Shown here piece after piece: positions 1-11,879 of a DNA stretch of 64,000 nucleotides (the stretch's first letter is position 1; each line of letters opens with the position of its first letter). Origin of the DNA: Rhizomys pruinosus (lineage: Eukaryota; Chordata; Mammalia; Rodentia; Spalacidae); assembly GCA_009823505.1 (NCBI GenBank), contig VZQC01007129.1, positions 1,194,800 to 1,258,799 on the forward strand, given 5' to 3'. A model generated the notes under the pieces. It searched no databases and was not told the DNA's origin. It saw only the letters and a program-made list of their open reading frames with translations. A program made the translations under genes and the position numbers.

Positions 1-1746
1 GGTCCTACTGACGGTGCCACCGACATTGAAAGTGTCTCTTCCCATTTCAAGTAACCTAATCAGGAAACCCCACAGACACACTCTGAGGCACGGCTCTGGT
101 GATCGGGTTCTTGTTGCTTTCACAGTCAATAGTAACCATCTTATTTACCAAAGCTTGTAACTTCTTTCTCTAGCCAGCTCTTTATTGCCTCTTTGCTCAC
201 AGGCTGCTACATGGAGAAATTCTTGGCAAGGACATGAGGGTGGCCTCTGCATGAGAGCTGCTGAAAGCAAAGTTCTTTTGTCTATACCCTTGAGGAACAG
301 GAGGCTGCCAACAACTGCTGGCTGAGCTTGGCAGCCAACCCTGCCCTCACCAAGCCTTTAGATGAACTGATCTGATATTCTCTATAGCTTCCTATAAGAT
401 TCTGAGCAGAAAACTCACCTGAGTGGGTCCCAGACTCCTGACCAGGAAGGCTGTAAGGTAATAAACGTGTGTTGTTTTAACAATCTAAGTTTTAGCAAGC
501 AATTTGTTAAAGATAAATATACAACTAATAACAGGTTTTTAAATATGTTCTATTTTTTAGCTTTGAAAAAATATAGTTATCTTTCCATATGCATGGAAGA
601 TTGATTCCAGAATCTCCCAATATATAAATGCTAATTACTTATATAAAATGGTATGTTTGCATATAATCTATTCAATCTATCTATATACTTTAAATAATAT
701 CTGTAGTACTTATAATGTATAATGCAATGAAACATAAGTAAATAGCTGTTATGGTGTATTGCTTAGGGATTGATAATAATATAAATGTCCCCATGAGTCA
801 AGTCAAGATAAATTTTTTCAAATAGCTTTGATTCTTGGTTGTGTGACTCCATGGATGCAGAGCTCAAGGACATGGAGGGCCCAATGCACTTTTAAAACTA
901 CCCAGAAGTCAGATTCACTAGAATCCTTGAGATTCTTGGGATTCTGTACAGGAACATAGAAAATGGGAAGAACTGGGCCACGGTGTGAAGCCACCTCCTT
1001 CCTCTCCCTACCTTGGCTCCATCCCATGTATCGCAGGTTTTATGCATGCGCAGTAGTTAAAACTCCTTCCACATGTCCCTTGGGTCTAGTCATTTGCAGA
1101 CCATCAGTATGGCCTATTCTTGAGAGCTGGGGCTGGAGAAAAGGCCTGTATATTCCTAGAATTGGCCTTTAATACTGCTGTAGTTTGATTCTTGAATGTG
1201 TTCTGAAATGGCAAAGCTGACTCCATTCATTCTAGCTGACTTCTGCTTCACCCTGTGTTTCTGCCTAGTCACTCCCATTCCCTGCGACTGCAGTCAGCCA
1301 GGCAAAACTAGCCAGCCATGAAGGCTGTACCTACAGTTTCAGGGGGTACATTGTTTCTACAATACAGGACATGTGCAAATACCCAGGTAACAAGTAGTTT
1401 CTCAGCATTTCCATGGAGCCTGTTGTTTCTGAAATTCTAAGAAATGTGTTTTTCCTACGCCTATGTCTTGTAGTGGAAGCTTTTTGTTAACTGAAAACTT
1501 TGTTACCTGCCTTGCCCCTGGTCTGGTGTAACTATGTGATCTCATGTAACTATGATTATTGGCTTTGTTACCAGCATGACGAAGTTGTGATTTTAAGCTT
1601 TATAAACCCCACCCTTCCTCCTCCCAGTCCCGAGAGTTCTTTTGACATCATCCCTTCTGACCACTGTGTCTCACTCTCCATATTATATCTTCCAAGGCCC
1701 ACACATTGAAAGGTTGGTCCCTAGAGTGATATTACTGGGATGTGAT
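1..1746. other. No gene recognised; AT-rich left flank
   Basis: No reading frame here looks coding. Roughly 480-800 is AT-rich. Around 1190-1640 there is a TATAAACCCC-like stretch near 1600 and a general look of an old LTR, but I cannot assign a family. Treated as unassigned interspersed-repeat or unique DNA. Confidence 0.5.
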
Positions 1747-1761
1747 AAAAACTTAAAGAGG

Positions 1762-2479
1762 GGGACGCTCCTTGAGTGGAAGGCTGGGAGATGGCGGACT
1801 CCTCCGAGCACCGCGCACAGAAGCCTGCTGCCACTTCTGACCACCTTGACGGCTCCAAGAGAAAGGGGAAGAAACGCCAAGGTGGAGGAGTTGTCCAGTC
1901 CCGGTACCTGCAGTATGAGAGCAAAACCTGGAAGACTCCGGCAGCGGGTGCCCCAGAAGATGATGGGAGGCCTCCTGGGGGAGGGAAGCCCAGGGTGCTG
2001 AGGAGCAGAGTTTTATTTTATTACTACTGGGATGTTTCAAATGTCACAGCGCACATGTAGACCTCAGAGGACAACTTTGTGGAGTCGCCTCTCTCCTTCC
2101 ACCTTTCTGCTCATTCCAGAGTTCAAACTCGGTCACCGGACTTGTGCGGCAAGTTCCTTTGCCACTGAGCGTGTCCAGCGATCACCGGCTTTTTGACGTG
2201 GCTCTCATGTCGCTCTGGCCTTTGGACTCGGCTCTCGTATAGCTCTGGCTGGCCTCCAACTTGCTATGTAGTGGAGGCTGACTCCTGAAACTTCTGAGTG
2301 CTGGGATGACAGCCGTGCATGCTAAACTGTTAATCTAGAGGATCCAGGACAGTGCTGAAGGCTGCTGGCCTGGGCTCTGCTGTGCTGTAGAAAATGTGTC
2401 TTCTTAAGCATCCATCCATGTGTCCACACTTTGATGAATGTAAACAGTAAAGTTATCGCCCACCTCTCAAAAAAAAAAA
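1762..2479 (+). pseudogene. HAUS8: HAUS8-like processed pseudogene (5'-exon retrocopy with alternative 3' end)
   Basis: HAUS8 (Hice1) is a subunit of the augmin complex, which binds microtubules and nucleates spindle microtubules. An ATG at 1791 opens a frame starting MADSSEHRAQKPA and containing SRYLQYESKTWK at about residues 38-49. This resembles the N-terminus of mammalian HAUS8 as I remember it. Similarity fades after about 2010, where the sequence becomes a non-HAUS8 tail containing a degraded B3-like SINE, then an AGTAAAG signal near 2447 and an A-run from 2469. There are no introns. The unit is flanked by a 15-bp direct repeat (AAAAACTTAAAGAGG at 1747-1761 and 2480-2494), the mark of LINE-driven retrotransposition. 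It therefore looks like a retrocopy of a truncated or alternatively polyadenylated transcript. The frame ends at 2060, far shorter than HAUS8 (about 400 residues), so it is unlikely to make an augmin subunit. The gene assignment rests on a short N-terminal match. Confidence 0.65.
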
Positions 2480-2494
2480 AAAAACTTAAAGAGG

Positions 2495-2665
2495 TTGACT
2501 CAGACGTGGTGGCTCACGCCTTTAATCCTAGCACTTGGGAAGCAGAGGCAAGCAGAAGTCTGTGAGTTTGAGGCCAATCTGGTTTACATGGTGAGTTCAA
2601 AGTCAGCCAAGGCTACATAGTGAGACCCTATCTCAAGAAACAAACAAGCAGACAAAAACAAAACA
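2495..2665 (+). mobile_element. B1 SINE
   Basis: B1 (7SL-derived) body with the GGTGGCTCACGCCTTTAATCC promoter-region hallmark near 2508, a GAGACCCTATCTC tail and an A-rich end at 2651-2670. It is flanked by AAAAACTTAAAGAGG at 2480-2494 and 2666-2680, the same 15-mer that flanks the upstream retrocopy. Confidence 0.9.
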
Positions 2666-2680
2666 AAAAACTTAAAGAGG

Positions 2681-3035
2681 TGTAGTGTTGAAGGAGGAAG
2701 GCCTCGAGGAGGATAATGGAACATACATTGACCTTTCTTCTTGGCCACAAAGTGATTGAGTTTGCTCTGCCATGAGCCTCCCTCACCATGATTTGCTGAG
2801 GTCAGCCACCCATCCATGAGCTGGAACCTTCATAACTGTGAGCCCAAACAAACCCTTTATAAAGATATTGCTTCAGATTCTTTGTTACAGGGATGGAAAC
2901 ATGACTAGTACAAGTGCCATTTGAGGGGGGAAAGCCTGTGTCCAAGTCCTATAAATAGTTTAGAAGGGGGTAGACTAGGATATCCTTGGAGGCCCAGGGC
3001 AGTTGAAGGCCTGGGATGAAAAAGCAGGCTCTGTT
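2681..3035 (+). repeat. Remnant of an abundant rodent interspersed repeat
   Basis: The stretch near 2820-2910 (CCCAAACAAACCC, then GGAAACATGACTAGTAC) is the usual 3' end of a common rodent repeat also seen near 35600-35695. I cannot name the family with certainty. There is no coding signal. Confidence 0.4.
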
Positions 3036-3270
3036 GGGCTGGAGAGATGGCTCAGCAGTTAAGAGCACCAACTGCTTTTGCAGAGGACTCAGGTTCAATT
3101 CCCAGCACCCATATGGCGGCTAAAAACCATCTTTAACTCTAGTTCCAGAGGAATCCGAGGCCCTCTTCTGACCTCTGCGGCATTACATGATATGGGTGCA
3201 CAAACCTACATGCAGACAGAACATACATACACCTAAAAATAATAAATAAATAAAAATATTAAAAAAAAAG
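3036..3270 (+). mobile_element. B2 SINE
   Basis: Starts GGGCTGGAGAGATGGCTCAG, the tRNA-derived B2 head, continues through the GACCTCTG...GGTGCA region and ends in an AATAAATAAATAAA A-rich tail. Imperfect flanking repeats (AAAAAGCAGGCTCTGTT before, AAAAAGCGGGCTCCATT after) look like a diverged target duplication. Confidence 0.93.
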
Positions 3271-3760
3271 AAAAAGCGGGCTCCATTTTGCCTTGGTCTG
3301 AGGACTGTCCTGGGAAAGCCCCTTGTTCTAACCATCACAGGTAGAGAAGAGATTCCCCCAGTGACGTACCCTCAAAAAAACAATTGCTACTGTGACCGAT
3401 ACCCAAGAGAAACCATTTAAGGGATAAAGGATTTACTCTGATCATAGTTTCAGGCCAAAATCAGGTAGATTCATTGTTTTGGGCCTGAAAAAAGGCAGAG
3501 CAATGCCAAAGTTCGAGTTCATGGCAGGGTGTTCCCGACCTCAGGGAAGCCAGAGAGCAGAGGAAGGAGCCAGGGGTCAGGTGTGCTTTCCCAGAACAAG
3601 TCCTGGTGACATCCTTCCACCCGCAGGGTTCACCAGTCAATAACGCTGTCATATTATGAACAAACCAAAGGAATAATCGACTGGCTCAGAGCCCGCATGA
3701 GCCCTGCCACTGTCTCCTCCCCGAGCCGGGGACCAAGGCTTCACACATGGCACACCAACC
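3271..3760. other. No gene recognised
   Basis: Moderately GC-rich sequence between B2 and the minisatellite. Short frames only. Nothing assignable. Confidence 0.5.
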
Positions 3761-5277
3761 TGGGTGAGGGGATGCTCACCGGAACATGGGTGAGGGGGTG
3801 TTCACAGGAACATGGGTGAGGGGGCGATCACAGGAACATGGGTGAGGGGACGCTCACAGGAACATGGGTGAGGGGACGCTCACAGGAACATGGGTGAGGG
3901 GACGATCACAGGAACATGGGTGAGGGGACGATCACAGGAACATGGGTGAGGGGACGATCACAGGAACATGGGTGAGGGGACGATCACAGGAACATGGGTG
4001 AGGGGACGATCACAGGAACATGGGTGAGGGGACGATCACAGGAACATGGGTGAGGGGACGATCACAGGAACATGGGTGAGGGGACGATCACAGGAACATG
4101 GGTGAGGGGACGATCACAGGAACATGGGTGAGGGGACGATCACAGGAACATGGGTGAGGGGACGATCACAGGAACATGGGTGAGGGGACGATCACAGGAA
4201 CATGGGTGAGGGGACGATCACAGGAACATGGGTGAGGGGACGATCACAGGAACATGGGTGAGGGGACGATCACAGGAACATGGGTGAGGGGACGATCACA
4301 GGAACATGGGTGAGGGGACGATCACAGGAACATGGGTGAGGGGACGATCACAGGAACATGGGTGAGGGGACGATCACAGGAACATGGGTGAGGGGACGAT
4401 CACAGGAACATGGGTGAGGGGACGATCACAGGAACATGGGTGAGGGGACGATCACAGGAACATGGGTGAGGGGACGATCACAGGAACATGGGTGAGGGGA
4501 CGATCACAGGAACATGGGTGAGGGGACGATCACAGGAACATGGGTGAGGGGACGATCACAGGAACATGGGTGAGGGGACGATCACAGGAACATGGGTGAG
4601 GGGACGATCACAGGAACATGGGTGAGGGGACGATCACAGGAACATGGGTGAGGGGACGATCACAGGAACATGGGTGAGGGGACGATCACAGGAACATGGG
4701 TGAGGGGACGATCACAGGAACATGGGTGAGGGGACGATCACAGGAACATGGGTGAGGGGACGATCACAGGAACATGGGTGAGGGGACGATCACAGGAACA
4801 TGGGTGAGGGGACGATCACAGGAACATGGGTGAGGGGACGATCACAGGAACATGGGTGAGGGGACGATCACAGGAACATGGGTGAGGGGACGCTCACAGG
4901 AACATGGGTGAGGGGACGATCACAGGAACATGGGTGAGGGGACGATCACAGGAACATGGGTGAGGGGACGATCACAGGAACATGGTTGAGGGGACGATCT
5001 CAGGAACATGGGTGAGGGGACACTCACAGGAACATGGGTGAGGGGGTGTTCACAGGAACATGGGTGAGGGGCCGATCACAGGAACATGGGTGAGGGGGTG
5101 CTCACAGGAACATGGGTGAGGGGGTGTTCACAGGAACATGGGTGAGGGGGCGATCACAGGAACATGGGTGAGGGGATGCTCTCAGGAACATGGGTGAGGG
5201 GGTGTTCACAGGAACATGGGTGAGGGGACGCTCACAGGAACATGGGTGAGGGGACGCTCACAGGAACATGGGTGAGG
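3761..5277. repeat. 26-bp minisatellite, about 58 units
   Basis: The unit CATGGGTGAGGGGACGATCACAGGAA (26 bp, shown in two pieces: CATGGGTGAGGGG plus ACGATCACAGGAA) repeats without spacers for about 1517 bp. A core from about 3900 to 4985 is almost perfectly homogeneous, while units at both edges carry variants (GATGCTC, GGTGTTC, GGCGATC, GACGCTC). The purine-rich G-runs could form G-quadruplexes. Because 26 is not a multiple of 3, long frames do not persist. Confidence 0.97.
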
Positions 5278-5489
5278 CATTGCCTGTAGGTGATGCAAAG
5301 GCATCGCTGCATAACCCACCTTTGCATGTTAACAGCTGATTATAGCTGCATTGCTGAAGCTCCCTGCCAACTTGCAGGCAGCTCCACTGGAGTCTTCTCC
5401 TCCCAGCAGCTGTTTACTGTTTATATGACCTTCAGGAGAGGCTATGAGCCTTGTAATTTCTGAAGTTTCTGAAGCTCTGTAATCTTCCT

Positions 5490-5860
5490 TATATAATATT
5501 TTTATTTATTCTTTGAGAATTCCATACAGTCACATAATATATTTTAATTACTCTCATCCCCTGTCCATTTCAACTCTGCCTGAATACCCCAACTTCATCT
5601 CCTGTGTTTTTGTAGTTCACGGAGTCTAATTAGCTCCCCTCATATACGCATGAGCCATCCACTAGCGCATCCTACCAGGGGCCACATCCCTCAGGAGAAG
5701 GACTCTCCCCCAGCTCCTGTCCACTGTTAATAGCACCTTAAATAGAGGTGGAACTCCTATGCTTCCCCTTGTCCAAGGTGGAATGTTAAGTCACTCACTT
5801 GGTCTTGTGCAGGCAAGTGCAACTTCTGTGAGTTCATGTGTGCAATGGTCCTTTCAAGAC
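5490..5860 (-). mobile_element. L1 3' UTR fragment, Lx-type
   Basis: Reads like the reverse complement of a rodent Lx-family L1 3' UTR: TTTGAGAATTCCATACA, then TACCAGGGGCCACA, GACTCTCCCCCAGC and GAGTTCATGTGTGCAATGG in the familiar order. Family assignment is from memory of Lx consensus sequence and could be off by a subfamily. Confidence 0.6.
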
Positions 5861-8800
5861 CCTTGAAAGAAGACTGAATACTCCAGAAGACTAAAGTTGG
5901 AAGGAGAATACTGGGGAGTCATGTTAAGTGGGGAGGAAGGAATTGGAGGGTAGAGAGAGGAAGGATGTGGAGAGGAGGAACAAACAGTAAAGATGTTTGA
6001 AAAAAGTGAATTGGTAAAGTCTTCAATGTATATACATATATGAATATATAATAAACATACATATATGTTTAAATAGAGTTCCCTTACATGGAGGAGGATG
6101 CTTCTCACAGAAGCCACAGATTGCCAGGCATGGGCTACCTCTTCTCCAGTTGTTGATTGAGATGGAGGTCCCTGAGAGACCCAAAACAGTGCTGGCTATT
6201 GATGCTGCTCTTGGCTGCCCAGCAGACTGTGATGGTAAGGTCCTATTGCTGAAGACATTGCACGTTTTGCACACAGGATTTGAAGAAATCAAGCTGCTAC
6301 TGACCTTGAATCATCCTCTTGGATAGTTAGTTCTCATGGGAGCTGTGTAGGCTGCTGTAGAAGAAAAACCATCATGAGACTCACCCAGCTGTGGATTCTG
6401 CAAGCTGTCATAATGCTGAGTCAGGCAGATCTGCCCACAGTACAGTAGTGGCATTAATGTTACAGTGGCAACCAACTAGTTTCTGATTGAATTTAAGACC
6501 AACTCCAGTGGAGGAAACTCATTCATGGTACTGTAAGCCTGGCCATGAACCCATGGCTGGGGAGCTCACAGACCCTAGGGGTGAACCTACTACTATTTTG
6601 CTAAATGAACATAGTATCACACTTCCTTCTAAACACATATCTATCCATAGAGTAGGGCGGCTCTCAGACCTCACCAGAGAAGCTTCTTGTGGGAATGGAA
6701 CTTTGTGTGTGGCTCGAAGTGAGAAATTGTAAGACCTGTCCCAGGAGGATCTCCAGTTATCTGATATCTCTGTGGGCTTCCAGAGTTATCTGTAGCAGGA
6801 AGATCCAGGATATTACAATGATTCTTGCTTTGCCCTATCTCTGCAAAGTTCCAGGCCCCTTCCCTTGAGGCATTGAGCAGAATGTCACACCTCTAGTTAC
6901 CTGTTGCACAAACTGGAGTTCTGCAGCACCCCGATTAGAACCAGGTTGGCTCACCCCTCCCTTCTGCCTGCTCCCCACTTCCTTGGCCAAGGCACAGTAC
7001 TCTTGAATATATAGACCTCACTGACAGAAAATAGATGGAGTTCCTATCTTCCCCAGTTCTCTGCATGTGTGTGAGTCTGCTTATTTTTCCTACGGGTGTT
7101 CTCCGGCGGTATTCCCTCCCCCTTTCTTGTGGGAGCAGAGCTCGGAGACTGCTGGCCTGCAGGCAGGAGGCAAGTCCTGGAGCTGAGCCAAGAAGGGAAG
7201 GACAGCATGTGGAATGTGGTCACACATGACTCAAAGATACTGACCCGACAGCTTCTTTGTACTGTGGTTAATATAGATTTCACAAATGGTCAAAGAGCAG
7301 AGAACAGTGTCTGAGGAGGTCTGAAGGATGCAGCTCTTGGCTTCCCAGATAGTAAGGAAGACATCCCTGAAAACACAGCCAGCCTTTCCTCCAGCCTATT
7401 CATTCCAATAGACTCCATTCAGCACTTCATAGACTGGGCACTGGGATTTCAGCAGAGCTGGAGTACCTAACGCAGGGGTTATTAGAAAGCTCACAGATTG
7501 ATGGGCAGAACTGGATGCTGTGGCTGCCCTTAGAAGCCTGTGCCTGGCTCTGTCTTTGCATCAGGGAGAGCTATACTACTGCCTGATCCACTGCATTCTG
7601 CACAAAGGAGGCACAGCTATTCAGTGCCTCAAGTGAGGAGGTGCTAAGTCTCATCTGGATGTTAGGTACGTAGGTAACCTGGAGGGCCGTGCAGGTATTT
7701 GATATTTGCATCTGATTTGGGCAGGAAAGCTTGCCAATAAAGGGGAGTATTAAAAAGTGAGAGTGTTGACGGAACACTGTCTGCCAAGGCAGTAAATAAA
7801 CAGAACAATCGTAGCAGAAATGAATCTTGGCAGTTTTAACACAGCAACCTGCAAAATGAGCATTTACCTTCTCCCCCCAATGATGTGTCAGTTTTATTTT
7901 CTAAGACTGCTGGCTTGGAGGAAGATGGATGGGTTAGATCTTGAGGAACAAAGGACTTTCAGTCCTTCCATTTGGGGGTCTGACTCTATTTAAATTTTGG
8001 TAAACATTTAGGCTACCTTGGGCATACTCTCCCCGGCTTTACAGGCTGGGGTCTCCAGCTCAGCACTTCCTCCTGGGACTCGCTGGATTTCCGTCTTCTC
8101 CACTGACTTTTTATTTAATTTTTCATTCAAGAATTTGAAACAAAATACAAAAAAAAAAAAAAAAATCCCCAACAAAAACCCCAGTAAACAACAGAATGTG
8201 AAACAACAAACACAACAGTAAAGTCCAACTCAATCTAATTCACCTTTAAACATGTTATGTGACTCTTAATATTCCACCTGTTGGTAACAATTAAAAACCT
8301 AGAATGTCATTTCAGTTAGGGTCTGGAAACATTGTCCTGGGTTCATATACACAGAACCAGCTCTCCTAAGCTAGCAATGACCCCGTAGAATGGGTCTTTG
8401 TCAAATGTCAAGCCACAGGATTTTTTAAAACTGGAAACATGGACTGTATCTGATGATATGTGAAATTGCTGTTGACTTTACAATGATGTACTTTTTAAAG
8501 TAAACCATTGCTAGCAAAGCTTCCCAGATCCGAGCCAGCTGCTTCACTGCAGGAATTCTTCCCTCAATCTTTGCACTATGCTCACTTCTATTTTGCAGAT
8601 GGGGACATCAAGCTGAAAACGAATACATAACAGGTCTCCAAGGCTCTCTTGAGACCCTGGATTGCAGCCAGAACTATTATCTGAAGGTTTTGAGGTATAG
8701 AGAGGGGTGTCGGTGTCTGTGGAAGTGACCACGAACCTTGGAGTTTGCATATTTTATCGTTAGCTTTGTAAACCATAAGGTGTTGAGGTCCAGCTGGGTC

Positions 8801-9590
8801 ATCATGGATGGGAGTCTGAACTCCTATCCCATGGCTCTAAGAGCCTCAAGTATAATAAACCAGGATTGCTTTCCATGGCTGACCAAATTGGCAGCTCAAA
8901 ATGATCAAAATAAAAATTAGGATTTTAAAGAAATCATGACCTTGTGGATGTGGGAACGTGAGATTCCCAAGTCCTCTCCCTTGCACCTTGAAATGACTCT
9001 AGACACCAGCTGGTGAGGGACTTGATCAGGATACCCACAGCAAATGAGAGCCTTGAGCTCCGCTGTTCCCTGGAAGGGACTGTGGTCTGTGTGGTTCCCA
9101 TAGAGTTGTGTAGGAGTGATGGTTCCCTTAACGCCCAGAGGTACAGCTGGCTGTCTTCAGATGCTGTGGCCCTCAGGCACAGGCAAGGGGCCACAGGAGC
9201 TGCCCTAGAAGCTCAGTGACTGGGGATTTAGGGGAGGACAGTGAGCTATGCCACCGCCTCCCACGAGAGCGTAGGAAGTCAAGAATGGCTTGGAGGGTGG
9301 ACAGGGCTTTTATAATCCAGTTTGACTTCATCTCAGAAATAGGAATCATGGGACCAACTGTGCCTGACTAGAGAATGATCCCCAAGTACAGAGCTACCTT
9401 TATGCCCATCTTACATCCTGTAAAAATGACACATGGAACTTGTCTTGCCCTGGCACCTTGAGAGATTCCTTATATCAGCTGTAGCAGGGCTGGGAGTCTA
9501 GTAAAGTAATAAGCCCTTGTCTTGTACCCGTGAGGCCCTGGGTTCAATTTTTCAGCTTCATAAAAAGAGAGGTGTGACTACTGAGAATAT
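5861..9590. other. Unassigned repeat-rich DNA, no gene seen
   Basis: About 6120-6900 resembles a rodent repeat seen elsewhere (CTTCCTTCTAAACACATAT near 6620, TCAGACCTCACCAGAGAAGC near 6665), but I cannot name it. The rest (6900-9590) has no ORF over about 90 codons with coding character. An A-run at 8150-8164 sits in an AT-rich stretch. Small frames overlap on both strands, as expected by chance. Confidence 0.45.
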
Positions 9591-9599
9591 TTGCATAAA

Positions 9600-9786
9600 A
9601 ATAATTTTTAGGGGATAGTGAGGTATCTCAGCAGGGAATGGCAAGTGTGGTAATCTCCAGGACCCATATGCTGGGAGGAAAGAACTGACTCTGTCAATTG
9701 TTCTCTGATTTTCACAATGGCATGTACAGCTCCAACCCCCAAATATAACTTATGTAACTGAGCAATGGTTTACAAGTTATGTTTTA

Positions 9787-9818
<32 letters not shown>

Positions 9819-9822
9819 AATT
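9600..9822 (+). mobile_element. Degraded B2/B3-family SINE with (AAAT)n tail
   Basis: GATAGTGAGGTATCTCAGCAG near 9613 is a decayed tRNA-type SINE head. CAGGACCCATATGCTGGGAGG matches the B3-like body, and an AAATAAATAAAT tail runs at about 9786-9820. Divergence is high. Confidence 0.55.
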
Positions 9823-9834
9823 TTGTAGATTTTT

Positions 9835-11390
9835 TAAAATTATATTTTAAGGTATTCACAATATAAGAGCACAGCTGTTTTCAGATCACATTGACCTTGC
9901 TCAGTTTGCCATGCAATTAGGTAATTGGTGCTAGCATCCACAGATGAGGGATACCATTCATCATTTGTTTTTCTGGTACTGTATTACTTCACTCAGTATG
10001 ATATCTTCTAGCTCCAGCCATTTACCTGCAAAGCTCATGATGTCATCTTTCTTTACCACTGCATAGAACTCCATTGTGTAGATGTACCACATTTTCTCTA
10101 TCTACTCGTCAGTTGAGGGGCACTTGAATTGGTTCCAGCTCCTTGCTATTGTGAAGAGAGCTGCAATAAACATGACCATGCATGTATCTCTGTGGTAAGA
10201 TGAGTCTTGAGGGTACATGCCCAGGAGTGGTATGGCTGGGTCATGTGGCAAGTTCATTCCAAGTCTTCCAAGGGTTCTCCACAGTTTTCCATAGTGGCTG
10301 TACAAATTTACATTCCCACCAGCAGTAGATGAGTGTTCCTCTTTCCCCACAACCTCTCCAGCACTTGGTATCATTTGTTTTCTTGATCCTAGCCAGTCTT
10401 ATTGGAGTAAGATGGTATCTTAAAGTGGTTTTGATTTGCATTTCCTTAATTATTAGTGATGTTGAATACTTTTTAAGCTGTTTCTCAGCCATCTCTAATT
10501 GCTCACTTGTGAATTCTCTGTTCAGCTCTTTGCTCCATCTTTTGAGTGGGTCATTTGTTTTCTTTCTTCGTTGTTTTTTGAGTAGTTTATATATTCTGGA
10601 AATCAATGCTTTGTCAGATGTTTCTGTGGTGAAGGTTTCCTCCCACTCTGTGGGATTTCTCTTCACTTCCTTGATTGTTTCTTTTGATGTACAGAAGCTT
10701 TTGAGTTTAATGCGGTCCCATTTGTCAATTGTCGACCTTAATTCTTGCACAGCTGCTGTCTGAGTCAGGAAGTCTTTTCCTATGCCTATGTTTTGTAGTC
10801 TGCTGCCAACTTTTTCTTCTATCACCTTCAGAGTTTGTGGTTTCATGTTGAGGTCTTTGATCCATCTGGAGTTGACTTTTGTACAGGGTGAGAGGTAGGG
10901 CTTTAATTTCATTCCTCTACAAGTAGTGATCCAGTTTTGCCAACACCACTTGCTGAAGATGCTGTCTTTCCTCCATTATGTCTTCTTGGCCCCCTTGTCA
11001 AATATGAGATGGCTGAAATTGCATGTGCTCAAGTTTGGATCTTCAGTTTTGTTCCATTGGTCAACAGGTCTGTTTTTGTGCCAGTACCAAGCTGTTTTTA
11101 TGACTATAGCCCTGTAGTATAGTTTGAAGTCTGGTATAGAGATCCCCCCTGTGTTGTTCTTTTCACTCAGGGTTGTTTTGGCTATTTGGGGTCTTTCGTT
11201 TTTCCAAATGAAATTAAGGACTTTTTTTCCCAAGCCTGTGAAAAACACTTGGGGATTTTAATTGGGATTGCATTAAATCTATACAAGAGTTTGGGCAGAA
11301 TGGACATTTTTACTATATTTATTTTCCCAATCCATGAGCATGGGAGGTTTTTCCATCATTTTGTAGATTTTTAAAGAAGTATCTTTTGAG
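9835..11390 (-). mobile_element. L1 fragment: 3' part of ORF2, decayed
   Basis: In reverse orientation this carries the C-terminal part of L1 ORF2. The longest frame, 10241-10912 (223 codons), contains EKVGSRLQNIGIGKDFL and [16 protein letters not shown], and the overlapping 10102-10374 frame contains PAIPLLGMYPQD. These are typical of the region downstream of the L1 reverse transcriptase. The 10976-11248 frame holds [15 protein letters not shown], also ORF2. Frameshifts separate the pieces, so the copy is dead. The 5' end is lost near 11390, where a B2 begins. Confidence 0.92.
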
Positions 11391-11404
11391 TTTTTAATTT
11401 TTTA

Positions 11405-11641
11405 TTATTTTAAATTCTCATTTTTATTTATTTATTATTTTTTATGTGTGAGTGTGCTGTCTGCATGTATGTTGGTGCACCCATGTCCTGCAATGCCGTG
11501 GAGGTCAGAAGAGGGTGTCAGATTCCCCTGGAACTGGAGTTAAAGATGGTTTTTAGCCACTATGTTGGTGCTGGGAATTGAACCCGGGTCCTCTGCAAGA
11601 GTAGTCAGTGCTCTTAACAGCTGAGCCATCTCTCTGGCCCC
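11405..11641 (-). mobile_element. B2 SINE
   Basis: Reverse-complement B2: T-rich tail at 11405-11440, GCAATGCCGTGGAGGTCAG near 11492 and GAGCCATCTCTCTGGCCCC at the head (11622-11640). CTTTTGAGTTTTT occurs on both sides (near 11384 and 11656), a likely target duplication. Confidence 0.93.
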
Positions 11642-11679
11642 TCCTCTTTAAATTCTTTTGAGTTTTTAAAAGAAAAAAA

Positions 11680-11862
11680 TAAATTTATTTGTATTTTATG
11701 TGCATGAGTGTTTTGCACATGCATGGCCTGCAGAGGCTAGAAGAAGGCATCTGATCCTCTGGAGCTGAACTTAGAGTTGGTTTTTAGCTACTATGTGGGT
11801 GCTGGGAATTGAACTCAGATCTGTAAGAGTAGTGAGAGCTACTATCTTTCCAACCTTATTTT
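11680..11862 (-). mobile_element. B2-related SINE, older
   Basis: T-rich tail, then GCATGGCCTGCAGAGGC, GATCCTCTGGAGCTGA and GTGGGTGCTGGGAATTGAAC, with a decayed head (CTATCTTTCCAACC). Same orientation as the neighbouring B2 but more diverged. Confidence 0.75.
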
Positions 11863-11879
11863 TTGAGTTTTAGATTTTC

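Noticed and set aside
3761..5277. CRISPR array
   Set aside because: Repeats are directly adjacent with no unique spacers; this is a minisatellite in a rodent genome.
10329..10763. 144-codon plus frame
   Set aside because: It is the reverse-strand shadow of L1 ORF2, which is the real ancestral frame (minus).
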